Made by a program: the position numbers and the translations under genes
In this document: piece after piece, positions 1 through 12,115 of the stretch
Numbering within the stretch: position 1 is the first letter of the stretch
Layout: each line of letters begins with the position of its first letter
The notes under the pieces: model-generated
The model's database searches: none
Seen by the model: the letters and a program-made list of their open reading frames with translations, nothing else
What the model was told of the DNA's origin: nothing
NCBI RefSeq assembly: GCF_000283155.1
Contig: NW_004454180.1
Span: forward strand, 18,298,640-18,362,639
Origin: Ceratotherium simum simum
Lineage: Eukaryota; Chordata; Mammalia; Perissodactyla; Rhinocerotidae
Length of the DNA stretch: 64,000 nt
Direction of reading: 5' to 3'

Positions 1-2200
1 AATGACCACCTGTATACATGTGTCATCCTGCACATATACAAGAACACCTCGAAAGCATCCACCTGGATGCAGAAGTGATTATGTTATACAAGGCCTTGAA
101 ATCTTTCATTTATCTAGGTCTCAAAAGTGCCTGAAACCATCTGTACTCCACCATCAATGTCGAGTAAAGGTGTTTCCCCTACAACTTTGCCAACATCTGG
201 TGTTTGGGGGCTTTTAAATATTCGCCATCTGATGGACATGAAATAGTGCTATTGTTATTTGGTTTGCATCTTAAGAATTCCTCATGAGTGTGAGCATCTT
301 TTGGAAGGTTCCCTGCCCACTGGGGCTCTCCTTCTGTAGCTGTCTGTTCAAATCTTTATTCTGTCACTCTTTTCCTAACTTCTGCAGCTAATGAATTTTT
401 TTCCTTTTCTAATACATGCATTAAATGTGAAAATTCCCTTCAACTTCTTCTTTAGCCATCCAATAAATTATTTAATCTCCATACGGTTGGTCAGACCCAA
501 TTATCTTGTAATTTACATTATAATTTTTTCTTATAGCCAAAAGTAATTAAAAGTGTGCTGTAACTGCACCGTTGTCACAGAACATGGTCTACATGATGAG
601 GATTCTTTGGTACCACTGAGATATGCTTTACGGCCTAGCGCACAGTCAATTCCTGTAAATGTTCCACATTTGATTGGTAAGAATGTGTTTTCCCAAATTT
701 CTCAGTGCAGGGGTTTATATATGCCTATTAGATCAAGCTTGTCGAGTTTATTGTTCAAATTTTTAATATGCTTATTTATTAGTTTCAATGACCTATGTGT
801 TAACTGATTCTGTATCTGTCAAATGGCTACTAGTAATTCTGTCAAGCTGTGTTCATATATTAGAAACTATGATCCTGGGTGCAATAAACATGAGGTTTAT
901 TACATCATCTAGTCCGCATATTATTATGTAAGGCTTTTGTCTAAAAGGCCATTTTTGTCTGCTATTAATGTAGCTACCTGATTTTAAAAATTAAAAATAC
1001 AGAGTAGGACAGAGTCTATATTTTTAATTTTTAAAATCATCTTTTACAATTATGTATTTGACATGAATCTTGTAAACAACACATAAATCAACATGCTAAT
1101 TGATGAGTCTATATGCGTTAATCAATGAGTTTTTTAACTGGTTTTATTCTTAATGCTTTTATTTTGCCTCTTCATTCTCCTTTCCTACTTTCTGTTGATT
1201 TTTTTTCTTTATTCTCCATCTTTCCCTTTACTTGTTTGAAAGTTATACTTAAGTGGAGGGCTTAACTACTTTTTATAGGCATCCCTAATTTGACAAAGTC
1301 TCCCACATATAACCAAATACCAGCACCTTGAGATGCGATCACCCCACGACCACCACAGCTTTGAGGCACTGCTTCCCAGCGTTCAGTTACACTCCGTTCA
1401 GAAGCCCCCAGTGTCATTACTATAGATGAGTTTTACTACAGGGGTCTATGTAGATCTGCCAACCTATTTACCAAGTTCTTCCCTTGCCAACACTTCTTGC
1501 CTCTCAGTCCTTCCTCCCAGGTCAGCTGAGCTCTCCCTGACTCACATTCGTTCTCTGGGTGAAGGACTGAGGTTGTAAACACTCCCGGTCTTGGTCTAAA
1601 AACACCTGTGACTTTCACACTTGAGTAGTAGTTTAGCTGGGTACAGAATTGCAGGCTGGCAGCTGCAGGGCTGTCCCCTGGCTCTGGCAGTTGCTGTCAC
1701 AAGTCCTGCTGGTTCTTGGTCCTTTGCGGGTAATCTGACTTCTTAGGCTACTTTCCTTGCCCCCCCAAAGTATCACTAGCTATGAATTTATTTCTATTTT
1801 AGCCTCCTCAGGCCTCAGTGCCATTCCTCACAGCTGAAGAGTCATGCCTTCCATCAATTCTGTAAAATTCTCTACCAACATCTCATGAAATAGTCTCTCT
1901 CCCCTCCCCCGTATTCCTCCTTTGGAATCTCCTTCTAGATACACACTGAACTTCCTCACACAATTCCTCAGAGCTCTTCACCTATTTTCATATTCCTTAT
2001 CCTTTTTTTATCTATGCGCTATCTACTCTTAACCTGTCCATCAAGTTTCTCATTTCACTGACTACATTCTTCATTTCTAGAAGGTCTCCTTGGTTCCTTT
2101 TCAAATCCACCACTGCTTTTTCTTCCTTTATCTTTAATCCTTCTGGCTTCATTGTTTACTAACTCACTACTCAGCCTGGGCCTCTCTGAGTTGCTTTGTA
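1..2200 (-). mobile_element. Decayed L1M LINE, inverted, running off the left window edge
   Basis: Read on the minus strand this is an ancient L1. From left to right the plus strand shows the antisense of L1 parts in reverse order: 3'-end/ORF2 text around 150-330 (casCATCTTTTGGAAG-type motifs), endonuclease-region text around 600-990 (antisense of the ORF2 stretch that includes 'ttgtctgctattaatgtagc' at 957-976), the inter-ORF spacer around 1060-1300, and ORF1-region text around 1620-2150. All frames are broken by stops and indels, so no protein is made. The same segments occur in sense orientation in the L1M at 21.9-27.3 kb. The right boundary is approximate, and exact subfamily (L1MC/MD/ME or similar) cannot be fixed by eye. 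Confidence 0.75.
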
Positions 2201-4359
2201 ATTTTTCACCGTAGGGCTGGTTTTTCTGTGGGAACTCCTTGAGGACTGGGTTCCTGCAACAGGCAGTGCCAAGTTTCCATGTTAACTCCTGGGCATGGGA
2301 TTCCCCCACGACATTCTGGTAATGTACACGTGGTTTCCTGAGGTTCCGGTCCAAGCTGGATTTATCATGGAAAAGCCTGTGTTTGCCACCTCGAGCCAGG
2401 GTGGAGGCAAGCCCTCTCCCCACCTCCCGGGTCTGATGGCTGAAAATCACCCTTCTTTCTTAGGTCTCCTAGGTCTTATCTACAACATCTCAGTTCTCTG
2501 GACCCCCTGGGCCCCCTTCTGGCTTGATGTTGAAACCCAAGGATCCTGGTGAACTGAACCCAGCAGAATAGTGTCTACAGCAGGGATGATATTTCATAGG
2601 CTTTATATTAGGGTATGAGAAATGTAAACATTTTCCGAAAACCAAACTTGATTTTTGTCTCAACTCCGTATTTCTCCTGATTGAAGGAAACGTAATACAT
2701 CCAATGCCAAATGAAATCAGTAACTTTAAGGTATTTATTTATTACACGTAATCTCAGTCAGGAATTTCCTGTTCCCGAGTGTCCTCTCTGATGTAGTATT
2801 TATGTTCTGGAGGCTACTCCAGCATCAACACATTGGAGGATCCGATGTGTCTGCAGCTGCCCTTTGCTGCACCAGCTCTGGCTGAGGTGTCCACATCTTA
2901 CTGGTGTCCCTCTACTCGGGAGCCCACAGATGCATCCACATCAGCTCCACAGCCATGTGGTGACACCACCTGTCACTGTTGGGGAGCCCATGTCATAACT
3001 GCAAGCCACCTGCAGCATCCAACTCTTCGTCTCAGATACACTTTTTCCCAGGATACTCGGGCTGTTCTCCAAGGCTACAAATGGAGAGAGGCCACCTCAC
3101 ATGGCTCCTGTCCCAACAGCCCAGGGCTGTCACCTACAAGTCTGTTTCCTTCCTATTCCTGGGCATTTCTCCATCTGTCTTGCAATTTCATCTAAGCATT
3201 GACATCTTTTACTAATATTTAATGGAGCACTTTTATATAATTTAAGTGGGAGGGTGGCCAGGTTAGTTTGGTTCACCATTTTTACCATCATTAACTCTCT
3301 GAAGGCCAAAATGAAAGCTAGAAAGAAAGTTCTCTAAAGAGTAGGCACAATATTGCTTTCTCCCTGGGTGTTTAATTCACAGCCAGCCATTTAACCTCTC
3401 TCAGCTTCATTTCCCTTATGTGCGAAATATGCGGTTTGTACTAACCATTGCTAAGCTCTCCTCTAGCTCACAAAGGCTTCCTGTAGAGCTGTCCCAAACC
3501 CCTCCAGACATGACTGAACAGGCCAAGAGGAGCCGGGCACGGGTGACTGAGAATTCAGCTAACTTGGATCCAGTCAGCACCCACCGAGTCCGAGAGGAGA
3601 ACAGTCTTCCCTTCAATTATCCAGGCGGGTTTCCCCTTCCTCACAGAGGAACTAATGCTAATGGATTCCATCTCCCCAATGCCCACGCCAGCTCTCTGCT
3701 CGCCCCTAAACTCTGCACAGTGGAGCTGAGTCCAAGCATGAGGACACACCAAGGGCAGGTTACCAGGGACACCACTCCTGCCTCACAGACAGACCGATGA
3801 TTAATGATTATTTTATCCCAACCAACCGTCCACACATTCGCCAACTTGGTCAGATTACTTAGGTGTTTGAGGATCCGCTTGTTTACCAGGCCACACTGAC
3901 CGGTCTGGGAGGGAGATAAGGAAAGCCTTATGTGCTAGGGGTCACGAGGTCACAGGGCTTCGATTGGTGGGAAATAAAACAGACAACCTGCCTGGAAGGG
4001 CAGGTGACAAGGAGACCCTGAGAGCCGAGGAGACCCTGAGAGCCGCACGGAGAATGTAAAGCTGCTCCTCCCAGGGGGGCGGGGGGGGGGGATTTAAAGA
4101 TCAATAAATCATTGGGGGGGCAGTGGCCGTGGTCACTCCTGCTCAGACTTTCCCGCTGAGCTGTCTAGTGGTCTGCACAGAACCAGCTGCAGAAAATGGA
4201 GGGGGTGCTTAACAGTGGGAGCAAGAGGGGCAGGAAAGGAGGGTGTGAGGTCAGAAAGGATGAGAATCAGAGAAAATGAGGAAAATAGGGAAAGAGGAAA
4301 TGAAAGGACCTGAGAGATGGAGAAAAGCATGTGAGGCTGTTTGCACATTTGGAGAAGGG
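2200..4359. other. Unassigned unique or highly decayed sequence
   Basis: I recognise no gene here. A possible MIR core with 'ttaacctctctcagcttcat' lies near 3388-3408 on the plus strand. An 18-bp unit (aggagaccctgagagccg) is repeated twice in tandem at 4010-4045. A G-rich run with a single interrupting C lies at 4074-4091. The bases from 2200 to about 2560 could be the diverged 5' part of the adjoining inverted L1. Several short open frames on both strands show no recognisable domain. Confidence 0.4.
4074..4091 (+). repeat. G homopolymer-like run
   Basis: Six G, one C, then eleven G. This is low-complexity DNA that is prone to length errors in sequencing and assembly. It sits 270 bp upstream of a MaLR LTR. 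Confidence 0.9.
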
Positions 4360-4800
4360 TGCTGTGCGGTGAACTGCGTCCCCCAACAAGATGAGTTGGA
4401 GTCCCGGAGCCTGTGAATGTGATCTTGTTCGGGAATAGGGTCACCGCAGATGAAATCAAGTTTAGATGAGGTTCATATGGGTGGGCCCTAATCCAGTGGC
4501 TGATGTCCTTATAAGAAGAGGGACATTTGGACAAAGACACACAGAGAAGAAGGCCATGTGACAACAGAGGCAGAGATTGGAGTGATGTGGCCACCAGCCA
4601 AGGAACTCCACGGATTACTGGCAACCAGAAGCACGGAGAGGCACGGGACGCTTTCTCCCTCAGAGCCTCCAGAAGGAACTAACTCTGCTGACACCTTGAT
4701 TTTGGACTTCTGGTCTCCAGAGCTCTGAGAGAATAAATTTCTGTTGTTGAAGGCCCCTAGTCTGTGGTACTTTGTTATGACAGCTTCGGAAACTAATGCA
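4360..4800 (+). mobile_element. ERVL-MaLR solo LTR (MLT1/MST type)
   Basis: The segment follows the mammalian MaLR LTR consensus order: a 'gtgaactgcgtcccccaac' start, 'gggtgggccctaatccagt', 'gatgtccttataagaagag', 'gacttctggtctccagagct', an 'aataaatttctgttgtt' polyadenylation region near the 3' end, and a terminal 'ggaaactaatgca'. It begins TG and ends CA, as LTRs do. No internal retroviral sequence or second LTR flanks it, so it is a solo LTR left by recombination. It is diverged and should be inert. Subfamily is not certain. Confidence 0.85.
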
Positions 4801-4869
4801 GAGAGAGGGGTAGAGGGATTGAAGAAGAAAGGCAGAAGGGACTTGGAAGAAAGGAGATAGCTTGACAAA

Positions 4870-4929
4870 CCAAGACCCACACACAGGGTGACACCCACAT
4901 CCTCACAAAGGGACAGGGACATGCGCGTG

Positions 4930-4964
<35 letters not shown>

Positions 4965-5195
4965 TCAGAGGGCTCAGACACAGGAAGACAGACCCAGACA
5001 TGGAAAAACAGATACAGACACGGACAAACTCAGAGAGAGAAACACACAAGAACAGGCAATGGGGGATATCCATGCACCAGCGCATATGGCGAGGGTCACA
5101 CAGAGAGAAACGCACACAGATACAGACACAGAGAGGTGGAGGCACACACACACACACACACCAGCGACAGAGAGAAGACAAGCACACATGAATAA
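4870..5195 (+). repeat. CA/GA-rich low-complexity tract with a (CA)n core
   Basis: An uninterrupted (CA)n lies at 4939-4964, followed by about 230 bp of cryptically simple CACAGA/GACACAG text and a second short CA run near 5143-5161. The strand bias (A, C and G on plus, almost no T) leaves several frames open on both strands. These give Thr/His/Arg-rich or Cys/Val-rich translations that are compositional artefacts. Confidence 0.9.
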
Positions 5196-6742
5196 GCCCA
5201 TTGCAGTATGGTGTTCAAACCCAAGGGGTAGAGGAAGAAGAATTACTGCCTCATCTGTCACCTTCAGTAGAAACAACAGCAATTGACAACACCAGCCAGA
5301 TGACAGTGGCCTCCAGTTGCAGCAACTCCCTCCCAGCTAAAGTGCAGGTGGCCAGAAGCTACCCTGGGAGAGCAAGGGTGGGCTTGGGGGCCTCTGGGAA
5401 GAAGGAGGAATGAAGAGGAAGGCTTGGAGGCAGAAATCAGCCTCCCTGGGGTGGGCTCATGTGCACGTGTACGAGGCCCCTGCCACCCAAGCTCAGCCCT
5501 GGATGGCACGACTGTGCACACTTGAAATCTCTTATCTATGGGTTGGGTTTTTCTCCCAACACTGTTCAGTTTCTCCAGATTCCGGACAGCCCAATGGGCA
5601 CTGAAATTCACAGCCGACAGGAGGCTCGGGGGCTCCACAAGTGGCCGTCACCTTGAGAGTGGCACAGGGCTCAGAGCCCAGAAACCCCATGTTAGTTCTG
5701 TCCAGAGGAAGTTGAGAAACATTTCAGGCCTTCTGCTCACTGCCTGGGGAGCCCCAGGTTTCAGTGACCAGCCAGGCGACACTCAGTGGGGACATGCAGA
5801 GGCCCAGACTCAGCTGGACCCTGCCCCCAAGTTCCCAGACATAGACCTAATGCTAACTGCAGTGAGGATGCTGTTTTCAGTTTCACCCTGTCAGCCTTGC
5901 AGACCCTCACTCTATAGTAAACTCCAGGAAACAATCACATACACACACACACACACACTCTGAGAGTTCCAGAATAAACCAGAAACGCACCAACATACAT
6001 GCTAATCAATCCACTTCCTACATAAATCAGGAACCTGACACTCAGTAAACAGAGAACAACAGGCCTCGCCTCCAGGCCAACGTGATGAACTCTGCTGATG
6101 GCTTTGTTTCTCTGTCCAGGGAAATTTTAGTTCAGCACGGCAGCTCAGCATGTTGCAAATATCAGGGGACAGCCCGGGAGTCAGGCATCGATTCCTGCCC
6201 TGTCATTTAGGATGCCCTTGGGATCACCTATAATTGCAATGTGTCCCCAGGTAGGGAGAGTCAGGAAGCCCCCTCTGGTCTCAGGTGGGCGATGAGCAGC
6301 CCTTCTCCCGAGGCAGGAGACACAAGCACGCCAGGCCTATTTTGGGAGGCTGCAGGCCAGACAAGACCAGCGCCACCCTCCTGCACTCTCAGAAATCATC
6401 CACTGCCCACAAACGTTCCAAAGTACTGATTTTGCAAAACCCAATATGTGTTACATACGCATTGAAAATACAGCCTTGGAACAAAAGAGCAAATGGATTC
6501 TAGGCCAAATGTATGCTTTGTAAGTATAACAATAATAATAAATAGCATGTCTAATGTAGCAAGGAATACAAAACTCCTGTTAAATTCCATTCCCATGTTA
6601 ACCCAGCACTATAACCGGAGTCCTAGGCCAGCTTCGGTCCTACCGATGACAGTACCTTGGCATACGGAAACTTCAGGCAAACTTCCCAGCTGTAAATCAC
6701 ATGTCTTGGGTTCCTTTTCTCTTCTGTATGGCTTTTTCTCTG

Positions 6743-6745
<3 letters not shown>
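5196..6745. other. Unassigned unique sequence
   Basis: No repeat family or gene is recognised. A short (AC)n microsatellite is at 5941-5959. Overlapping open frames of up to 141 codons at 5538-5963 end in that microsatellite and show no domain. Nothing else stands out. Confidence 0.4.

Positions 6746-6775
<30 letters not shown>
6746..6775 (+). repeat. (TC)n microsatellite
   Basis: Fifteen uninterrupted TC dinucleotides. It should be polymorphic in length. Confidence 0.95.
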
Positions 6776-6778
<3 letters not shown>

Positions 6779-8309
6779 ACCAGCCACCAATTAAATGTTA
6801 AGTGCTCAATACTGGCACAGCGCATCTGAACACAAATGCTTTCTGTGCTTCTAACTAATCCTCAGGTCCTATTTTGCTCAGCGGAGGCAGAGCGGTCCTA
6901 TCACTGACGGCCTGCCATTCCCACCTGCCTGCAAGTTACAGATGTGTGAGCATTATAAACGGTAACTGGATTAAAGAAATAGCTCATTCAGCCCATTCAG
7001 CTATTATTACTTTTTATATATGATTTAAGCCAAAGTGGGCTGAGCAGTGACAGCCCTTGAATCTCCTTAAACAGACAAGCGCCTGGACTATCAAGTCTGC
7101 AGTGCCAGGCCAGTTCCTTCTGTCCCTGAGGCTATGGGGAGGAGGCTGGGGACAGCAAAGGAGGGGGGAGTGAGTCCCCTTCTGTGCAACAGCATAACCC
7201 AAAAGGAAGTAAAATCATCTACAGGACCAGAGAATTGGGCTGCAAGGGCAAGACTGGGGCCCCTGGGTCTCCCCGAGACTCCCAGGTGCCATTCACTAGG
7301 ATCCTGTCCCTAAGGGGCGGCTGAGGTCTCGACACCAGAAATTGATGGACACGCTGACAATCATAATTGTGATGATAACCAACGGGATCAGCATCCAGCC
7401 ACTGCTTTCTGGGTGACTGCTGTGCGCTGAGCCCTTCTATCCCCCAAATGGCTGGGGGTGACCCTGGGTTGAGAGCGGTGCCCTGGCCCCAACAGGACAG
7501 CACAGCTGCCATCCAATCCGGGTCTGTCCTCTGGCCAAGCCAAGCTCAGACAGCTGCACTCACCACGCTCCACTACCCTGGCTGCCACCACGGGGAAAAC
7601 GGGCCCAGATGGCTGTGGTTCTCTGTTTCCTTTGGTACTGCCCTTTTACAAGCATGCATGCACACATACAGACGCACAGACACGCAGACACCTGCATGCA
7701 CATATGCACACACACCCCCAGCCACCTGACTGGTTAACTCCTGTAATTGGTGCTTCCGTGCCCTGGAGAGGTCTAAGGCAAGCTTCCAACCCCTCACTGA
7801 AACTCCCCTCAGCACTGCACACGCATTGAAGCACGCATGGTGTTAACACAATCATTAAACTGAATGTCAACTAAGCAGAGGGTCCTGTTCTGGGCTTGAG
7901 AAGTTGCTTGAACACCAAAAAGGAGGTCCCAGAATCCCACCTAAGGCAGACTCGGACTCACCAACGTCTGGAGCAGCTGACTAGATGGGAATAAAAATCT
8001 CTATGAACGTTCAGCTCATGGTCATTTCGGTCAGCAAATGCGTCTTCCACCTAAGTGGACCACGAGTCCTGCAGCTGCCTCTGCCTCCCAGAGGGCGTCT
8101 GCGAACACTTCGCTCCAAGGACAGCGGTAGCTGGGGTGGTGCTTCCCCCCACCCCGGGCCTGCGGGCCCCCAGCCCAGGCCCTCCAGGAGGCCCGCACTC
8201 CCTACCTGGGCAGAGGCGGCTGCATCTAAGGAGGGTTTCCAAGGGAATGTTAGAGTCTACGGAATGACTGCAGGTTGGAGTTTAGCCCGTTACTGTGGTT
8301 TGTCCACTG
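6776..8309. other. Unassigned unique sequence with CA-rich patch
   Basis: Mostly unique DNA. A CACA/GACACA-rich patch lies at about 7646-7722. The interval 8090-8225 is GC-rich with scattered CpG but is too short and sparse to call a CpG island. No exon with convincing splice sites was found. Confidence 0.4.
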
Positions 8310-8505
8310 CTCTTCACCCGGCCCCACCTCCCTCCTAACTGCCCCCTCCACTTCCCCTCCATCATCCTCCAGAGGTGCCAGGGTGATCTTCACAGAGAAC
8401 GCATCAGGTTACACCACGTCCCAGGCCGAACCCTTCCACGGCAGAGGACGGCACTTACGACGATAGAGAACTTTCTCCTGCCCTCTAAAGAGGTGTGCAT
8501 GCTCT
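8310..8505 (+). mobile_element. L2 LINE fragment (left part)
   Basis: The text 'ccagggtgatcttcacagagaacgc' region followed by 'atcaggttacaccacgtccc' matches the conserved 3' part of mammalian L2 just before its 'cctgctcaaaaccctcc' motif. It is diverged and non-coding. It appears to continue at 8690, with a DNA transposon between the two pieces. Confidence 0.6.
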
Positions 8506-8531
8506 AACCAGGACTGGCGACAGAACTCTCT

Positions 8532-8685
8532 GTGATGATGGAATATTCTAGATCTGTGCTGCCCATCTCGGTGGCCTCTAGCCACACATGGCCATTGAGC
8601 ACTTGAAATGTAGCTAGGAGAAGCAAGGAACTGGATTCTTAATTTTATTTAATTTTAACTGATTTAAGTTTAAAGAGCCACATGG
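8532..8685 (+). mobile_element. Small non-autonomous DNA transposon (MITE-like) fragment
   Basis: It carries the common mammalian repeat text 'gatctgtgctgcccatctcg', 'ctagccacacatggccattg', 'agcacttgaaatgtagctag' and an 'aattttatttaattttaact' tail. That family is a palindromic, ancient cut-and-paste element. I cannot give a reliable family name by eye. It interrupts an L2, so it inserted after the L2 was fixed. Confidence 0.6.
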
Positions 8686-8689
8686 AGTG

Positions 8690-9070
8690 ATGGCCGCAGT
8701 ACTGAGCCTCACCGACCTCTCTGACCTCATACCCCAGGCCACAGCCACCACCTTCCCTCAGCTCCTCCAAGGCCCGGGACACACCCCTCCCATCTCCTCT
8801 TGGCCAGTGTCCACTCTTCAGATCTCAGTGCAACAGCCTGTCCCCAACCCAAGATGCCCTTCCTTTCCTTCCAGCTTACCACGTCCTCATCTCTTCCATC
8901 GGGCTACTCACCACAATTCCTAATTTTACAATAACCTGCCAACTCCCCAGTCCGGTGAACTCACGGAGGCAGAGACCACACCTGTTTCGATCAGCAGCGC
9001 GTGCCCGGGCCTCACACAGCGCCTGGTACAGCAGGGCAGTCAGTAAATACCTGTGGGCCGTCTGGACCAC
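8690..9070 (+). mobile_element. L2 LINE 3' fragment (right part)
   Basis: It shows the L2 3'-end order: 'ccttccctcagctcctccaa', 'cagcttaccacgtcctcat', then the 'gaggcagagaccacacctg' and 'gcgcctggtacagcagggcagtcagtaaatac' type ending, the region where L2 resembles MIR. It is the continuation of 8310-8505 across the small DNA transposon. Its antisense gives a 64-codon open frame at 8876-9070 that is not a gene. Confidence 0.7.
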
Positions 9071-9733
9071 TGGCTAAGTCTGACTTTTGAGAAAGGATTT
9101 CAGAATCTAACCTTCAAAAACTATCTTGCTTCCTAAGAAATGTGTCCCGAGGCCCAGCATCGTACACAAGCGTCCAGAGCACAGGCCTTCGCTCCTGGGG
9201 GGCCACATCCCTGTGCTGATAGAGACCCTCCCCCAAAGGCAGCCTGGATCGTGCGAGGTCACAGCCACCGGATAAGGACTTCCAGGGGGTCAATACAAGG
9301 AAACCAACTGGTGTAGTTACTACATGTAACATCCTGAAGAGGAATCCTGGCCAAGGAGCCTCCACCCCGGGCACCACCAGCAGCAGGTGGAGTCCCACCC
9401 AGCGATTTAAACGACCAACCTCTACGAAAACAGCACACAAGCGGGGAGGCATTCTGAGGCGAGAAGGGAGCTCGGCACCCTGGGTGACCCCAAGAAGCCC
9501 TTTCAGGACACAGAGAGACGTTCTAGCCACCTGAGCTGAGACAGGCAGACTCGATCATCGCTGCTCAATCCCCAGGAGACCTGGCCTTGGACATGTGAGG
9601 TGAACACATTCCTGAGGGGACCCACCATGTGCAGGGGGCCCAGAAACTATTATGGATTTCTGGGCTTTGAATAACGCTAAAAAAAAAAAAGGGGGGGGGA
9701 AGTAGAAATAAAGTAGCCGTTTTAATAGATAAT
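9071..9733. other. Unassigned unique sequence
   Basis: No repeat family is recognised. A run of twelve A followed by nine G lies at about 9680-9700. A 138-codon minus-strand open frame (9114-9530) has no recognisable domain and no splice context. Confidence 0.4.
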
Positions 9734-10084
9734 TGGTATGCAGTGAATTGTGCCCCCGCCCCCGCAAATTCACATGTTGAAGCCTTAACCCCCAATGTGA
9801 TAGTATTTGGAGGTGGGGCCTTTGGGAGGTAGTTAGGTTTAGATGAGGTCATAACGGTGGGGTTCCCAGAATGGTATTGGCGCCCTTATTGGAGATCTCT
9901 CTCTCCGCCACGTGAGGACACAGAGAGAAGGCGCCGTGTGCAAGCCAGGAAGAGAGCTCTCACGAGAACCAACCATGACGGCCCCTGACCTTGGACTTCC
10001 AGCCTCCAAGACTGTGAGAAATTCCTGTTGATTGAGCCACCCAGTCTGTGGTGTTTTGTTACGCAGCCCGAGCTGAGTGAGGCA
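9734..10084 (+). mobile_element. ERVL-MaLR solo LTR (MLT1/MST type)
   Basis: It follows the MaLR LTR consensus: 'aaattcacatgttgaagcc', 'taacccccaatgtgatagta', 'tttggaggtggggcctttgg', 'ccacgtgaggacacagagag', 'ggacttccagcctccaagac' and 'gccacccagtctgtggtgtt'. The end 'gctgagtgaggca' matches the usual 'gactaagaca' 3' end. No internal region is attached. Confidence 0.88.
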
Positions 10085-11711
10085 GTAGTCTAAGGCAATA
10101 TGGGGACAGTGGATGAAGCAGGAAAAGAGCCACTTTCTCAAGTAACTGGGCTGCATCTGAGGAAATGTGTTCTATCAACTCTACAGACCGAAGACGCCTA
10201 TGAAGTGCGCAAGTGAGCAGTGACCCTAACTGACCTCTGGGAAAGGCTGAAGCAGCAACAAGACAAAGAACCTGCTCCTTGGTGACCCTGTGGAGGGGGC
10301 CACCTGCCCGCCTGAGGTGCCCACCCACTCTGGACAATTACATCAAGAGAACAAGCCCAGAAGACAGCTGCTTGCCAGCAGGAGACTCAGTGGCCAGGCC
10401 AGCAGTCCAGCTCCCAAGGCTCCACTCAGGCCCATGGAGCACTCACCCCCAAGGCCCCTTCCTTCCTCTGGTGGCCATCTGCCTACCCCTGCCCACTCGC
10501 TGGCTTCCAACTGGCGCCAACCATCCCTCAACACTCTCACAACTGTGTCAAGAGACACAGCTATGGAGGTCAGCATGACACCACGCCCACAATGGGGCAG
10601 CACCAGACCATAGGGCACCCTGGCCATCAATTCTGGCCATGCCTTGAGTAGAACTGGCAAGCCAACCATGAGCCTCTCTACATGGTACTCTGAGAACACT
10701 TCCGAACACCTGTATTCAAAGAACACTTCACAGTTTACCTTTCAGAGTTGGAATAGGGCTGTCATGTCCATCCAGTTGTCCCAAAGGGTCATTCGGATCA
10801 GGAACCTCCACTTCCCCTGGGCAAGAGAGCACAGCACACAAGTTAATGAGATTGCACTTCAGGGCCTCTTCCTTTGCTTCTCACACAAACACAATAGTGT
10901 TCTAGCAAAACTGCCCACTGTTGACAGAAAACCTAGAGGGATAAGGCATTATGGTAACTTCTAGAGGGCTTTTGTAGCATCAGATTTGATATAATAGTAT
11001 AAGTGATTCTTAAGCTCATCCCAAGAGTGGCAAAATGCAAATGCTTTGCAGCACGAACAGATGAAGGAAATGTGACTGAAGCCCTGCGCTTCAATGGGAG
11101 GGCGAGAAATTAAAACACTGGCTGGCAAAATAAAACATTTCTGTAGCCAGAGTCAGCAGGCTGTCCTCCAGATACAGGGCCCTGATAATTCTGAATAAAT
11201 TCAGAATTGGAGAATTTCCTAAGCAGCTCATTCCACTCCTGGCCCCCAGATCCACTGGCAGCCAACGGCCAAGCATGGATCTACCCATACCTGTGAGGAC
11301 AGATGGTTCTCATCTTCACAACAAAGCAACCCCACCCCTCAGAGACTGTGCCAGCGGGAGAAGCCACTCCAAACTCATAACACCAAGGGCAAGAACAGAT
11401 CCGGTCTGCTCAGGACGGGACACTCAACTTGGAATACAGCATGAAGACACGGGCCCCTGTCCCCAAATCCCTGGGGATGGACAGGTGGGTGTGACTGACG
11501 CCCTAGAAACCGTTTGGGCCTCAGACCCTTCTCCATATCCCAACCCAGTCCCCTTCTCATTCACTTTCAGACTTTCACTGGGGACCTTGCCCTGGACTGG
11601 GTCCCACTGGTGGGGGCGGGGTTAGAAACGGTGAAGTCAGGGGTGACTCTGACAACACATCTCCTGGATGGATCTGGGTTTATGGCATCAAAGCCTGTCA
11701 AAGAGTGGGAC
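10085..11711. other. Unassigned unique sequence
   Basis: No repeat family or gene is recognised. Open frames of 107 to 127 codons overlap on both strands at 10290-10726 without domains. The pattern reflects GC-rich composition rather than coding selection. Confidence 0.4.
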
Positions 11712-12115
11712 ACACACACGCACAATGGAATATGATGCAGCTTAGAAAGGAAGAGAATCCTGATGCATGCAGCATCATGGATGGACCTTGAGGACATTAT
11801 GCTAAGTGAAATGAGCCCGTCACAGAAAGACAAACACGTATGATTCCACTTATCTGAGCTACCCAGAGTAGTCCAATTCCTAGAGACAGAAAGCAGAATG
11901 GTGGGTGCCAGCAGGTAGGGAGGAGGAGGAATGGACAGATACTGCTTACTGGGTACAGAGTTCCATTTTGGGAAGATGAAAAAGTTCTGAAGATGGATGG
12001 TGGAGATGGTTGTACGATGTGAATGTACTTAATGCCACTGAACTGTGCAATTAAAATTAGCTAAGATGGTAACTTTATGTTATGTGTAGTTACCACAATT
12101 TTTTAAAAAGTCAAA
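11712..12115 (+). mobile_element. L1M LINE, 3' end
   Basis: Classical L1 3' UTR order on the plus strand: 'caatggaatatgatgcagc', 'atggaccttgaggacattat', 'gctaagtgaaatgagcc', 'gaaagacaaacacgtatga', 'agatgaaaaagttctgaag', then 'gaactgtgcaattaaaatt' and a 'ttttttaaaaag' end. It is 5' truncated, as most L1 copies are, and non-coding. Confidence 0.9.

Noticed and set aside
4888..5286. Thr/His-rich plus-strand frame and Cys/Val-rich minus frames
   Set aside because: Translation of a CA/GA-rich low-complexity tract.
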